From Chloroflexota bacterium (GTDB taxonomy: Bacteria > Chloroflexota > Limnocylindria > Limnocylindrales > CSP1-4), in the NCBI GenBank assembly GCA_021812735.1, contig JAKAMV010000348.1, positions 1 through 9,002 of the forward strand: a stretch of 9,002 nucleotides of DNA, written 5' to 3'. Below, in pieces: positions 1-6,531 of the stretch. Under the pieces are notes generated by a model. That model saw nothing but the letters and a program-made list of their open reading frames with translations. It searched no databases and was not told the origin of the DNA. Made by a program: the position numbers and the translations under genes. How positions within the stretch are numbered: the stretch's first letter is position 1; every line of letters begins with the position of its first letter.

Positions 1-8
1 CCGCCAGG

Positions 9-35
9 CCCGCCGGTCGGCCCCGGATCGGCGGG
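9..35. terminator. GC-rich hairpin at left edge
   Basis: CCCGCCG (9-15) pairs with CGGCGGG (29-35). The stem can extend inward by a G-T pair and two Watson-Crick pairs, leaving a loop of about 7 nt. There is no T-run on either side. It lies beyond the end of the minus-strand operon and could help end transcription from either direction. In DNA this GC-rich a hairpin of this size is only modest evidence. Confidence 0.3.
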
Positions 36-82
36 AGCGACGGTCCGGTGCGTCCCGCGCGAAGGGCCGATCGGACCGGGCA

Positions 83-117
83 GGTCGGCTGTCGCGCGTG
101 CGCGCCGGCAGCCGACC
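83..117 (-). terminator. Hairpin terminator after transporter operon
   Basis: GGTCGGCTG (83-91) is perfectly complementary to CAGCCGACC (109-117). The 17-nt loop contains a second stem, CGCGC (93-97) with GCGCG (100-104). It starts 31 nt past the stop codon of the last gene of the minus-strand operon. No T-run follows in the direction of transcription, so this resembles the T-less GC-rich hairpins of high-GC bacteria rather than a classical intrinsic terminator. Termination is inferred from position and stem. Confidence 0.5.
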
Positions 118-147
118 CGAGCCGGGCGTCCGCTCAGCAGGCTGCGG

Positions 148-924
148 TCACCTGCGGGAGCGTCTTGGCTCCGCGCCGGACCGCCCTGCCTGGGCGATGA
201 CGTACCTGGCCCAGCGGTCTGCCAGACCACCCCAGACTGACCGTAGCCGAGGCTCCGCCTCCGCGACATCCGCGATCACCCGCTCCGGGTCCACCCCGGC
301 TCGTCGCAGGTCATCGGCGCCGTGGTGGGCCCACTCGCTCGCGCTCGCGAGCAGGACCTCAGGGTGAAACTGCGTCCCCCACGCCGACTCGCCGACCCGG
401 AAGGCCTGATGGGGAAAGCGGTCGGTACTGCACAGCAGCGTTGACTCCGGGGGCAGCTCGACGATCTCCTCCCAGTGCCACTCCACTGCGGGCACCGGCC
501 CCGGCAGGTCCCCGAACAGCGCGTCGGACCGCCCCTCGGGAGTCAGCCTGAGGGTCTGGATGCCGAGCTCCGGCCCTCCCGGCGCCCGGCCCACCTTGCC
601 GCCGGCGACATCTGCGAGCAACTCGCCGCCGAGGCACACGCCAAGCAGGGGCACTGCGTCAGCCAGCGCATCCGCCATCAGCCGGCGCACGGCCGGCAGC
701 CAAGTCGCCCGGTCGTCGTCAAAGGGCCCCAGGCTACCGCCGAGGACGACGAGCCCCTGGTAGCCGCTCAAGGTGGCCGGTAGTGGCTCGCCGAGGTACG
801 GTCGGACCAACTGGAGCCGCACCCCGCTGGCGACGATCCGGTCGCCTAGATATCCCGGGCCGGTGCCGTCTTCGTGCTCGACGGCCAGAACCCGCGGCGC
901 CGCAGTGCCATCGCGCTCGGTCAC
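148..924 (-). CDS. Class I glutamine amidotransferase domain protein (GMP synthase-like)
   Basis: A 258-residue stand-alone protein of the class I (triad) glutamine amidotransferase family. These enzymes hydrolyse an amide or gamma-glutamyl bond through a cysteine thioester. Visible: oxyanion-type LGGS at 61-64, nucleophile Cys97 in GVCLGGE (the usual last residue of GxCxGxQ is Gln, here Glu), and His187 and Glu189 in TQFHPE. It has no synthetase domain, so it resembles the soluble GMP-synthase-like amidotransferases more than GuaA itself. The GTG start at 924 overlaps the stop of the ATPase gene by 4 nt (GTGA), so it is the last gene of the uptake operon and probably coupled to it. I infer that it acts in the cytoplasm on the imported solute or a product of it. 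The substrate cannot be read from the sequence. The C-terminal tail (about 245-258) is Arg-rich. Confidence 0.85.
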   Translation of the reverse strand: MTERDGTAAPRVLAVEHEDGTGPGYLGDRIVASGVRLQLVRPYLGEPLPATLSGYQGLVVLGGSLGPFDDDRATWLPAVRRLMADALADAVPLLGVCLGGELLADVAGGKVGRAPGGPELGIQTLRLTPEGRSDALFGDLPGPVPAVEWHWEEIVELPPESTLLCSTDRFPHQAFRVGESAWGTQFHPEVLLASASEWAHHGADDLRRAGVDPERVIADVAEAEPRLRSVWGGLADRWARYVIAQAGRSGAEPRRSRR

Positions 925-1664
925 AGCCGCCCGGCCTCGATGATCCGCCGCAGGAAGGCCCTCGTGCGGTCCTGCGTTGGGGCCCCGAAGATCTGCTCCG
1001 GCGGCCCTTGCTCCAGGATGACCCCATCGTGGAGGAAGCAGACCTGGTGCGCGACCTCGCGGGCGAAGGACATCTCGTGGGTCGCCAGCAGCATGGTCAG
1101 CCCCTCGGCGGCCAGCTCGCGCACGATGTCGAGCACCTCGGCGACGAGTTCGGGGTCCAGGGCAGACGTGATCTCGTCGAGCAGCAGGACGCGCGGGTTC
1201 ATCGCCAGCGCCCGCACGATCGCCACACGCTGCTGCTGCCCGCCGGACAGGCCGTCGGGGTAGCTGGACGCCTTTCCCTCCAGCCCGACCCGGGCCAGCA
1301 GCTCTCGGCCGCGCTGCTCGGCCTCGCTCCGATCGAGGCCGCGGACCCGCCGCGGGGCGAGCGTGATGTTGTCGAGCACCGTCATGTGCGGGAACAGGTT
1401 GAAGGCCTGGAACACGATCCCGACGTCACGGCGCAGCCGGTTGACGTCGGTGCCCTCGCCGGAGACCACCTCGCCATCGAGGCGGATCTCGCCCGAGTTG
1501 ATGGGCTCGAGGGCGTTCACGCACCGAAGCAACGTGGACTTTCCGCAGCCGGACGCGCCGATCAGGCAGATGACCTGATGCTGCTCGACCGTCAGGTCGA
1601 TCCCCTTGAGCACCGGGACCTGCCCATACGACTTGTGCAGGGACCTGATCTCGAGAAACGGCAT
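921..1664 (-). CDS. Polar amino acid ABC transporter, ATP-binding protein (GlnQ/HisP type)
   Basis: A 247-residue ATPase that powers the permease encoded just upstream. All ABC motifs are intact: Walker A GASGCGKS (36-43), Q-loop Gln86, signature LSGGQ (139-143), Walker B VLLLDE (159-164), D-loop SALD (167-170) and switch His195. The length and the FQAFNLFPHMTVLDN segment are typical of the polar amino acid subfamily (GlnQ, HisP, ArtP). The same frame stays open far upstream, but that part is antisense-free shadow of the permease gene. The ATG at 1664 gives the family N-terminus (MPFLEIRSLHKSYG) and lies 5 nt after the permease stop. The stop overlaps the amidotransferase start. It is expected at the inner face of the membrane as a dimer bound to the permease. 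Substrate class follows from family; the exact solute is unknown. Confidence 0.95.
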   Translation of the reverse strand: MPFLEIRSLHKSYGQVPVLKGIDLTVEQHQVICLIGASGCGKSTLLRCVNALEPINSGEIRLDGEVVSGEGTDVNRLRRDVGIVFQAFNLFPHMTVLDNITLAPRRVRGLDRSEAEQRGRELLARVGLEGKASSYPDGLSGGQQQRVAIVRALAMNPRVLLLDEITSALDPELVAEVLDIVRELAAEGLTMLLATHEMSFAREVAHQVCFLHDGVILEQGPPEQIFGAPTQDRTRAFLRRIIEAGRL

Positions 1665-1669
1665 CGCCG

Positions 1670-2770
1670 CTAGCCCCGAGCCTGCATGCGGTTCTGGTCG
1701 CGCGCGAGCATCCGGTCCACAAACCGCGTCTGCGGGATGGTGATCACGATGAACAGCGCGGCCACGACCGTGACCGAGGACAAGTTGAAGTAGTTGCTCG
1801 AGTAGATCTTGGCCTGCGTGAAGGCGTCGACGGTTCCGATCACGGTGACCAGGGACGTGTCCTTCTGGAGGCCGATAAAGTCGTTGAGCAGTGGCGGGAC
1901 GACCCGGCGGATGGCCTGCGGCACGATGACCGACTGCATCGTCGCCGAGTAGGAGAGGCCTAGCGACCGCGCGGCCGCCATCTGGCTGGGGTGGATGCTC
2001 TGGATCCCGGCCCGGTAGACCTCCGCCACGTAGGCGCCGTAGACGAGCGCGAGGGCGAAGATCGCCGCCCACGTCGGGCTCATGGCGCTCAGCACGGGGA
2101 CCCCCGCCAGCGGCAGACCGAAGCCGACCAGATAGATGACGATGATCGCGGGCACCGCCCGGAAGGCGTCGATGTATGCCGTCGCCAGAAAGGCGATGGG
2201 CCGGCCGGCACGCCCGGGCGCAAGCCGGGCCAAGGCCACAACAAGACCCCACGCCAGGACGATCACCTCGCCGACGACGGCGATGAACAGGTTCGTGCCG
2301 AACGCCTTGGTGACCTCCAGCCAGCTGCGCGAGACCATGTCCGGGGCGAAGAAGGTCTGCTGCACGGCGCGGTTGTTGGCCAAGAGGAACAGCACGAACA
2401 GCGCGACCACCGCGGCCGCAAGGCACGAGCCCATGGCCACGAGCGACGAGTTGCGCGACCGGGCCCGATGCACGCGGAACCCGACGGCGTCGCCGGCCAC
2501 CAGCATGCGTCGGGCGGTCCGGCCGTCCACCACGGCAGCTGCCGCAGGGCGGAGCAGCGCGACACTGGACGCCGCCCCTGCCACGGACACCGCGAGCAGA
2601 ACCCAGTGCGCGGGGCTGGACGGCGGCGCATTGTCGTACAGCTGCGTCGCCGTCCAGATGATGAAGATGATCGTGGCGACGACCGTGAGCACCGCCAGCG
2701 AGGCCAGCCCGGTTGTCCCCGGGGAGGTCTGTGCGCCCGCTGGGGATGCCGACTCGGCGCCCGGGGACAT
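1670..2770 (-). CDS. Amino acid ABC transporter permease (HisM/GlnP family) with long N-terminal extension
   Basis: A 366-residue inner-membrane permease. The C-terminal 220 or so residues are the standard BPD_transp_1/HisM domain, with the cytoplasmic EAA loop at about 250-273 (EVYRAG...AAARSLGLS) that docks on the ATPase. Before it lie three further hydrophobic stretches (about 23-45, 56-75 and 110-132) separated by a basic segment. The protein is thus some 130-150 residues longer than a minimal GlnP-type permease. Only one permease gene is present, so a homodimer is likely. The ATG at 2770 shares one base with the binding-protein stop (TGATG), typical of translational coupling. An in-frame GTG at 2785 would add five residues and overlap 16 nt; I prefer the ATG but neither has a clear ribosome site. 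The stop lies 5 nt before the ATPase start. Confidence 0.9.
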   Translation of the reverse strand: MSPGAESASPAGAQTSPGTTGLASLAVLTVVATIIFIIWTATQLYDNAPPSSPAHWVLLAVSVAGAASSVALLRPAAAAVVDGRTARRMLVAGDAVGFRVHRARSRNSSLVAMGSCLAAAVVALFVLFLLANNRAVQQTFFAPDMVSRSWLEVTKAFGTNLFIAVVGEVIVLAWGLVVALARLAPGRAGRPIAFLATAYIDAFRAVPAIIVIYLVGFGLPLAGVPVLSAMSPTWAAIFALALVYGAYVAEVYRAGIQSIHPSQMAAARSLGLSYSATMQSVIVPQAIRRVVPPLLNDFIGLQKDTSLVTVIGTVDAFTQAKIYSSNYFNLSSVTVVAALFIVITIPQTRFVDRMLARDQNRMQARG

Positions 2771-3738
2771 CACGGGAGAGGCCACACCGCCACCGAGGAC
2801 GGGTCGCCGCCGAAGGCGGGGCCGAGGTAGGTCTTGGTCAGCTGATCCAACGTTCCGTCAGCCTTGCAGTCAGCCAGGATCTGGTTCACCGTGGCCAGGT
2901 TGGGCGAGCCCTTGGGCATCAGGATCCCGTATGCCTGGTCCGTCTTGTACTGCCCGACCACGGCGACTTGGCCGCCGGACTGCTTCGCTTGGCCGAGCTC
3001 GATCGCGACGTCCTGCAGGTATGCATCGATCCGACCCGCGGCGACGGCGGCCAGCGCTTCCGAGTCACCCGGGTAGACGCTTGGCGCCTGCTGCGGCTTG
3101 AGGGTGTCCTGGACCCACTGCTGGGCGGCCGTTCCCTGCTTGACGCCAAGGCGGAGCCCCAGCAGGTTCGTGGCTGTCACGTTGGCGCCGGTCTTCGCCA
3201 GCACGCCGATGTATGAGTTGTAGTAAGGATCGCTGAAGTCGAACACCTGCTGCCGAGCCGGCGTGATCGAGATCTCGTCGAGCGACATGTCGAAGCCGGT
3301 CAGCTTGCCCGAAACCAGCTGGTCAAAAGAGACGTTCTGGAGGTCCATCGACGTGAGCCCGCTGCGATACGCGATGTCCGCGGCAAGGCAGTATTCGTAG
3401 CCGCTCTTGATGCTGGTGACGGTGTCGCCGTTCCACCAGCCAGCCGAGGGGAGATCGGCCTTGATCGTAAGAACGCCCGGCGCGACCGTCTGCAGATGGT
3501 ATTTGCCTGGCGTTCCGGTCAGTTGGCACTCGCCGAACGAAACGGCTGCGGCGCTCGCGGCCGTGCTGGCCAAAGCGCTGGGAACCGTGCTGGCTCCCGG
3601 GCTGGCCGCGACGCCGGGCGCATTGCTGGCCGATGCCCCACCGGTACTCGCCGGTGTGGCCGAGCTCCCGCTGCCACACCCAGCCACGACGATCGCCACA
3701 CAGACCGAGACCACTCCCAGCGCACGCCGACCACGCAT
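2770..3738 (-). CDS. Amino acid ABC transporter substrate-binding lipoprotein (SBP_bac_3 family)
   Basis: A 322-residue extracytoplasmic binding protein, first gene of the operon. The N-terminus is a lipoprotein signal: basic MRGRR, a hydrophobic stretch, then lipobox VAGC with Cys21 as the lipidated residue. A Ser/Ala/Thr-rich linker (about 22-66) tethers the bilobed domain. The motifs SGYEYCLAADIAYRSGL, FDMSLDEISITPARQQVFDFSDPYY and LGVKQGTAAQQWV are typical of the polar amino acid group (family 3). The Asp/Glu and Arg in the second motif correspond to the ligand carboxylate/amine pocket in known members. Cysteines 71, 117 and 289 by rough count could include a disulfide pair. The start is the ATG at 3738, preceded by a full AGGAGG (3745-3750 on the minus strand) 6 nt away. 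The ligand is unknown. The adjacent LacI regulator hints at a sugar-linked or otherwise atypical amino compound, which is speculation. Confidence 0.92.
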   Translation of the reverse strand: MRGRRALGVVSVCVAIVVAGCGSGSSATPASTGGASASNAPGVAASPGASTVPSALASTAASAAAVSFGECQLTGTPGKYHLQTVAPGVLTIKADLPSAGWWNGDTVTSIKSGYEYCLAADIAYRSGLTSMDLQNVSFDQLVSGKLTGFDMSLDEISITPARQQVFDFSDPYYNSYIGVLAKTGANVTATNLLGLRLGVKQGTAAQQWVQDTLKPQQAPSVYPGDSEALAAVAAGRIDAYLQDVAIELGQAKQSGGQVAVVGQYKTDQAYGILMPKGSPNLATVNQILADCKADGTLDQLTKTYLGPAFGGDPSSVAVWPLP

Positions 3739-3759
3739 CTTCGCCCTCCTGCAGCTCTA

Positions 3760-3775
3760 CCCAAAACGGTTTAGG
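3760..3775. promoter_or_regulatory. LacI-family operator
   Basis: The 16-mer CCCAAAACGGTTTAGG is centred on CG at 3767/3768. Six of eight symmetric positions pair (CC...GG outer, AAA...TTT inner), matching the AANCGNTT-type core bound by LacI/GalR-family proteins. It lies between the predicted operon promoter and the ribosome site of the binding-protein gene, where a bound repressor would block transcription of the transporter operon. The regulator encoded by the divergent neighbour is the obvious ligand. Confidence 0.7.
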
Positions 3776-3787
3776 CTGAGCGCGCAC

Positions 3788-3816
3788 AGTGTGGTGACTC
3801 TGCTAAGTTCCGTCAA
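3788..3816 (-). promoter_or_regulatory. Predicted promoter of the transporter operon
   Basis: On the minus strand a TTGACG -35 box (3816-3811) is followed after 17 nt by CACACT (3793-3788), a weak -10 keeping the conserved A and final T. Transcription would start near 3781, placing the LacI-type palindrome at about +6 to +21. The -35 and spacing are good and the -10 is poor, as often seen in high-GC promoters that need activation or low repression. Confidence 0.45.
3801..3809 (+). promoter_or_regulatory. Possible extended -10 for the LacI-family gene
   Basis: TGCTAAGTT (3801-3809) has the TGn extension plus a TAAGTT hexamer, 35 nt before the GTG start of the regulator. No recognisable -35 lies 16-18 nt upstream. 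A short 5' leader carrying the AAGGAGG ribosome site would result. Tentative. Confidence 0.3.
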
Positions 3817-3843
3817 GAGGTCGTCCCACAAGGAGGGCGCAGC

Positions 3844-4893
3844 GTGCGTGGCGCCGAGAAGCGCGTGGGCATCCGGGACGTCGCCCAGGCTGCCGGCTTG
3901 TCGATCACCACCGTCTCGTGGGCGCTCAATGGCAAGGGCGAGGTGGCGCCCGCCACCCGAGAACGAGTCCGGCGCGTGGCGGCGGAGCTGGGCTACCGGC
4001 CCAACGAGGCGGCGCGGGCCCTCCAGTCGGGAAGGAGCCGGATCCTCGGCGTCGCCGTCGCGCACCGCGAGACGGGGCCGTGGCAGCAGACGTACCTCCC
4101 CTACTACCGGTCGGTGGTCGCCGGCGCGGCGATCGAGGCCGTGAACCACGGCCACGCGATCGCGGCCATCCCGGTCAGCGGCGGGCGCGGCCTCGAGGTC
4201 CCCGTCCCGTTCGACGGGCTGATCGTCGTTGACCCCGTGCACCATGACCCCGTGCTCGAGGAGTGCCGCCGCCGGGACATCCGAGTCGTTGCGGACGGCC
4301 GACCCATCGACCCCGGGTTCGAGGACATTCCCGTCGTGGAGAGCGACATCGCCACCGGACTAGGGCTCGCCCTCGATGACGCGGCCGGGCAGGGCGCCCG
4401 CCACTTCGCGCTGTTGACCGGGCCGCAGCCAGATGCGTTCACCCTGGACACGGAGCGGCACTTCCGGGAATGGTGCCGGCGCCATGGCCTGCGCAGCACG
4501 GTGCGCCGCGTCCGCGCCACGGAGTCTCCGCACGCCGCCGCGGCGGATCTGCTGGACCGCCACCCTGAGATCGACGCGGCCCACGCGCTCAACGAGACCT
4601 ACGGACGCGCCATGCTCGAGGTGGCGGCCGAGCGCCAGATCACGGTCCCGGACGGACTCCACTTGTCCATGATGGGTGAGCCGTCCGAGGTTGACCGCCA
4701 GCGCGGCGTCTCCTACCTCAGCCTTGACCCGGTCAGCGTCGGGGCAGCCTGCGTCCGGCTGTTGATCGCCGCGCTCAACGACGAACCGACGGAGAACGTC
4801 TTGATCCCCTGCGCGTTCGTATCGGGGCGCGAGACGGCGACTCCGCTCGATCTGGCGGGCAACGGTGGCCCGGCGGGGCAGGCCCGGCCGTGA
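3844..4893 (+). CDS. LacI/GalR-family transcriptional regulator
   Basis: A 349-residue regulator with the family's normal length and layout. The N-terminal helix-turn-helix is VGIRDVAQAAGLSITTVSWALNGKGEVAPATRERV (about 8-42), the hinge helix region RPNEAARALQSGRS (about 52-65), then a periplasmic-binding-protein-like effector domain. Trp26 replaces the commonly seen Arg/His in TVSxALN. The GTG start at 3844 is set by a full AAGGAGG at 3830-3836, 7 nt away. It is divergent from the amino acid ABC operon, and a LacI-type palindrome lies in the shared control region, so it most likely represses that operon and releases it on binding the imported solute or a derivative. Members usually bind sugars or nucleosides; a polar amino acid transporter as target is less common. 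The tail after about residue 335 is Gly/Ala/Pro-rich and dispensable-looking. Confidence 0.93.
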   Translation: MRGAEKRVGIRDVAQAAGLSITTVSWALNGKGEVAPATRERVRRVAAELGYRPNEAARALQSGRSRILGVAVAHRETGPWQQTYLPYYRSVVAGAAIEAVNHGHAIAAIPVSGGRGLEVPVPFDGLIVVDPVHHDPVLEECRRRDIRVVADGRPIDPGFEDIPVVESDIATGLGLALDDAAGQGARHFALLTGPQPDAFTLDTERHFREWCRRHGLRSTVRRVRATESPHAAAADLLDRHPEIDAAHALNETYGRAMLEVAAERQITVPDGLHLSMMGEPSEVDRQRGVSYLSLDPVSVGAACVRLLIAALNDEPTENVLIPCAFVSGRETATPLDLAGNGGPAGQARP

Positions 4894-4904
4894 CGTGCGT
4901 GCTG

Positions 4905-4980
4905 TGGCGCCCCCGGCAGGAATCGAACCTGCGGCCAACCGCTTAGAAGGCGGCTGCTCTATCCGCTGAGCTACGGGGGC
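4905..4980 (-). tRNA. tRNA-Arg (anticodon UCU)
   Basis: A full cloverleaf can be folded from the minus strand. The acceptor stem is GCCCCCG (5' end at 4980) with CGGGGGC (4915-4909), then discriminator G and a genome-encoded CCA (4907-4905). The D stem is GCTC/GAGC. The anticodon stem GCCGC/GCGGT has loop CTTCTAA, giving anticodon TCT at 4947-4945, which reads AGA and AGG. The T arm is GCAGG-TTCGATT-CCTGC. It lies 11 nt from the convergent LacI-family stop codon. The adjacent tyrosine recombinase makes it the likely integration target. The gene looks complete and functional. Confidence 0.96.
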
Positions 4981-4987
4981 TTGGTTA

Positions 4988-5017
4988 GTCGCTCAGTTCA
5001 CGCACGGAACGGGCGAC
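4988..5017. repeat. Imperfect inverted repeat between tRNA and integrase
   Basis: GTCGC (4988-4992) and GTTC (4996-4999) mirror GAAC (5007-5010) and GCGAC (5013-5017) around a 7-nt centre. It fills the short gap between tRNA 5' end and integrase promoter. It might be an integrase binding site or part of the att region, or a regulatory hairpin for the integrase mRNA. Chance cannot be excluded. Confidence 0.3.
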
Positions 5018-5038
5018 CGTGGCCCAGTTGACGGCCCG

Positions 5039-5047
5039 TGCTACCCT
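5039..5047 (+). promoter_or_regulatory. Possible extended -10 promoter of the integrase
   Basis: TGCTACCCT (5039-5047) is a TGn-extended TACCCT hexamer, a form common in high-GC promoters, about 40 nt upstream of the integrase ATG. No good -35 is found at 16-18 nt. A TTGACG at 5028-5033 is only 8 nt away and cannot pair with it as a -35. Confidence 0.35.
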
Positions 5048-5087
5048 TCCCACGTCGGATGCTGAGCAACCTACTGGGGGTGACTGG

Positions 5088-5993
5088 ATGACCACCGGGA
5101 CCGCCGACAACGTCGCCACGCTGCCCATCCTACGCGACTCGTTCGCGCTGCACCTCGACGCGACGCGACGGCCCAAGACGGGCGTGATCTACCTGCAGGC
5201 CCTCGACCGCCTGATCCGGCACCTGCGGGACCAGGGGATGCCGCTCGGCGTCGGCGCCGTCCGGCGCGAGCACGTCGAGTCGTTCCTCGCCGCGAGGCGC
5301 GCGACCGTGGCCCCGGCGACCGTCTCGCTCGAGTACCGGGCGCTGGTGCAGTTCTGGAAGTGGTGCGTGGAGGAGGACGAGGTGCAGGCCTCGCCGATGG
5401 CGCGGATCAAGGCGCCCGCCGTGCCCGACAAGCCCGTGCCCGTGGTGGGCGAGGACGCCATGCGGGCGATGCTGCGCGAGGCCGAGGGCCAGGGGTTCGC
5501 CAGCCGGCGCGACACCGCGATCCTGCGCCTGTTCTACGACGCCGGCATCCGGCTGGGCGAGATGGCGGGCCTGGCCGTCGCGGACCTCGACCTCCGCGCG
5601 AAGCAGGCCACCGTCACCGGCAAGGCGGGGCACACCCGGGTCGTGCGCTTCGGCGCGAAGGCCGCCGTGGCCCTGGACCGCTACCTCCGCGAGCGGCGCG
5701 GCCACCGGGACGCCGCGTCGCCCGCGCTGTGGCTCGGCCAGGACGGCCCGCTGTCCGCGAGCGGCATCGCGCAGATGGTGGCGAAGAAGTCGGCCGCCGC
5801 GGGCCTCGGGCGCGTCCACCCGCACCAGTTCCGGCACACGTTCGCGCACCAGCACCTCGCGGACGGGGGCCTCGAGGGCGACCTCATGCAGCTGGCGGGC
5901 TGGCGCTCGCCGCAGATGCTCCGGCGGTACGGCGCGTCGCTGGCGAACGAGCGGGCGAGGGCCAACTACCGGAGCCCGGGCGACAAGCTGTGA
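5088..5993 (+). CDS. Tyrosine recombinase (XerC/XerD-like integrase)
   Basis: A 301-residue site-specific recombinase that would catalyse integration and excision of the element through a covalent 3'-phosphotyrosine intermediate. The N-terminal SAM-like core-binding domain is at about 14-105. The catalytic domain has Arg155 (GIRLGE), Lys179 (TGKAGHTR), His246-x-x-Arg249 (HQFRH), Trp272 at the His/Trp position (LAGWRS) and nucleophile Tyr281 (LRRYG). All six positions are present, so it should be active. There is no AP2-type arm-binding domain, and it is shorter than most phage integrases, hence close to Xer and to integrases of small elements. The ATG at 5088 has a GGGGGTGA ribosome site 5 nt upstream; an in-frame GTG at 5019 would add 23 residues and lacks one. 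It begins 107 nt from the 5' end of tRNA-Arg, the presumed attachment locus. Confidence 0.93.
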   Translation: MTTGTADNVATLPILRDSFALHLDATRRPKTGVIYLQALDRLIRHLRDQGMPLGVGAVRREHVESFLAARRATVAPATVSLEYRALVQFWKWCVEEDEVQASPMARIKAPAVPDKPVPVVGEDAMRAMLREAEGQGFASRRDTAILRLFYDAGIRLGEMAGLAVADLDLRAKQATVTGKAGHTRVVRFGAKAAVALDRYLRERRGHRDAASPALWLGQDGPLSASGIAQMVAKKSAAAGLGRVHPHQFRHTFAHQHLADGGLEGDLMQLAGWRSPQMLRRYGASLANERARANYRSPGDKL

Positions 5994-6019
5994 GGAAGGC
6001 GGTCTGGGGGACCTGGACC

Positions 6020-6406
6020 ATGGGCGGCCTGGAGTTCCGTTTCGCGAGCTGCCCCTGCGGCGAGATGTCGTTCGTCGCCAGCCTGGCGCAGGGCCGGGTG
6101 CGGCCCATGGGCCGGCCCGCCGGGCGACTCCACCCGGCGAACGGCCTCTCGTGGTATGTGCCCGCGAGGACCGCGCCCGCCAGGCAGGCGGATGGGATGG
6201 TCGCCGCCGCGTGGACGGTCGTCCCGGGCCGGCACTCCCGTCCGCGCCCCGGGCTCCCGGGCGCGGACGATCCCCCCGCGGTGCCCCGGGAGCGACACAG
6301 CCGGCGGGCCGTCGAGATTCAAGGAGCGAGCCAGGTCCCCTTCGTCGTGACCTGCCGGGCGTGCGGCGACCCCGTCATCGTTGACGAGCCCGATACTGCG
6401 CCGTAG
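6020..6406 (+). CDS. Small protein with CxC and CxxC motifs, unknown function
   Basis: A 128-residue protein I do not recognise. Cys11 and Cys13 (SCPCGEM) near the N-terminus and Cys112 and Cys115 (TCRACGDPVIV) near the C-terminus could together bind one zinc ion. The middle (about 48-100) is Pro/Arg/Ala-rich and probably flexible. Codon third positions are mostly G/C throughout, which supports the frame. The ATG at 6020 follows GGGGG (6006-6010) at a good distance. An in-frame GTG at 5990 overlaps the integrase stop by 4 nt (GTGA) and would add ten residues. Either way it is co-transcribed with the integrase. A role as accessory factor, such as an excisionase-like or regulatory protein, is conceivable but nothing shows it. 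The start of the downstream promoter lies within its last codons. Confidence 0.55.
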   Translation: MGGLEFRFASCPCGEMSFVASLAQGRVRPMGRPAGRLHPANGLSWYVPARTAPARQADGMVAAAWTVVPGRHSRPRPGLPGADDPPAVPRERHSRRAVEIQGASQVPFVVTCRACGDPVIVDEPDTAP

Positions 6407-6409
6407 GAT
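6381..6409 (+). promoter_or_regulatory. Strong predicted promoter of the ATPase operon
   Basis: TTGACG (6381-6386), exactly 17 nt, then TAGGAT (6404-6409). This is the best sigma-70-type promoter in the window. It overlaps the end of the preceding small gene. Transcription would begin near 6416 and give a leader of about 115 nt before the TTG start at 6532. The operon of three overlapped genes (6532-8266) has no other convincing promoter. Confidence 0.7.
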
Positions 6410-6490
6410 TCAATCGCGAATACGCGGGCGCCCGGCGGCAATCGAGGGCGCAGCGCCGACGAGAGGCACACACCAGGCCTGCGGCTTTCC

Positions 6491-6515
6491 GGACGGTCCC
6501 ATCGGAGGGACGGTC
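6491..6515. repeat. GGACGGTC direct repeat in operon leader
   Basis: GGACGGTC occurs at 6491-6498 and 6508-6515, 17 nt apart. The first copy extends to GGACGGTCC, an interrupted palindrome. GTCCC (6496-6500) can also pair with GGGAC (6507-6511) in a small hairpin right before the GGAAGGG ribosome site (6517-6523). It could be an operator or an RNA element for the ATPase operon. The rest of the interval 6410-6531 shows nothing recognisable. Confidence 0.35.
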
Positions 6516-6531
6516 TGGAAGGGCCTGTGCG

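Noticed and set aside
148..924. GuaA (GMP synthase)
   Set aside because: The ATP-pyrophosphatase and dimerisation domains are missing; only a stand-alone amidotransferase domain is present.
1991..3101. Long plus-strand open frames opposite the permease and binding-protein genes
   Set aside because: They lie antisense to clearly recognised proteins and encode low-complexity His/Arg/Gly-rich sequence with no ribosome site or family features.
5028..5047. TTGACG at 5028 as -35 for TACCCT at 5042
   Set aside because: The spacing is only 8 nt, far from the 16-18 nt needed.
5019..5087. Longer integrase from a GTG at 5019
   Set aside because: It would overlap the predicted -10 region, has no ribosome site, and the added 23 residues do not resemble the family; the ATG at 5088 has GGGGGTGA upstream.
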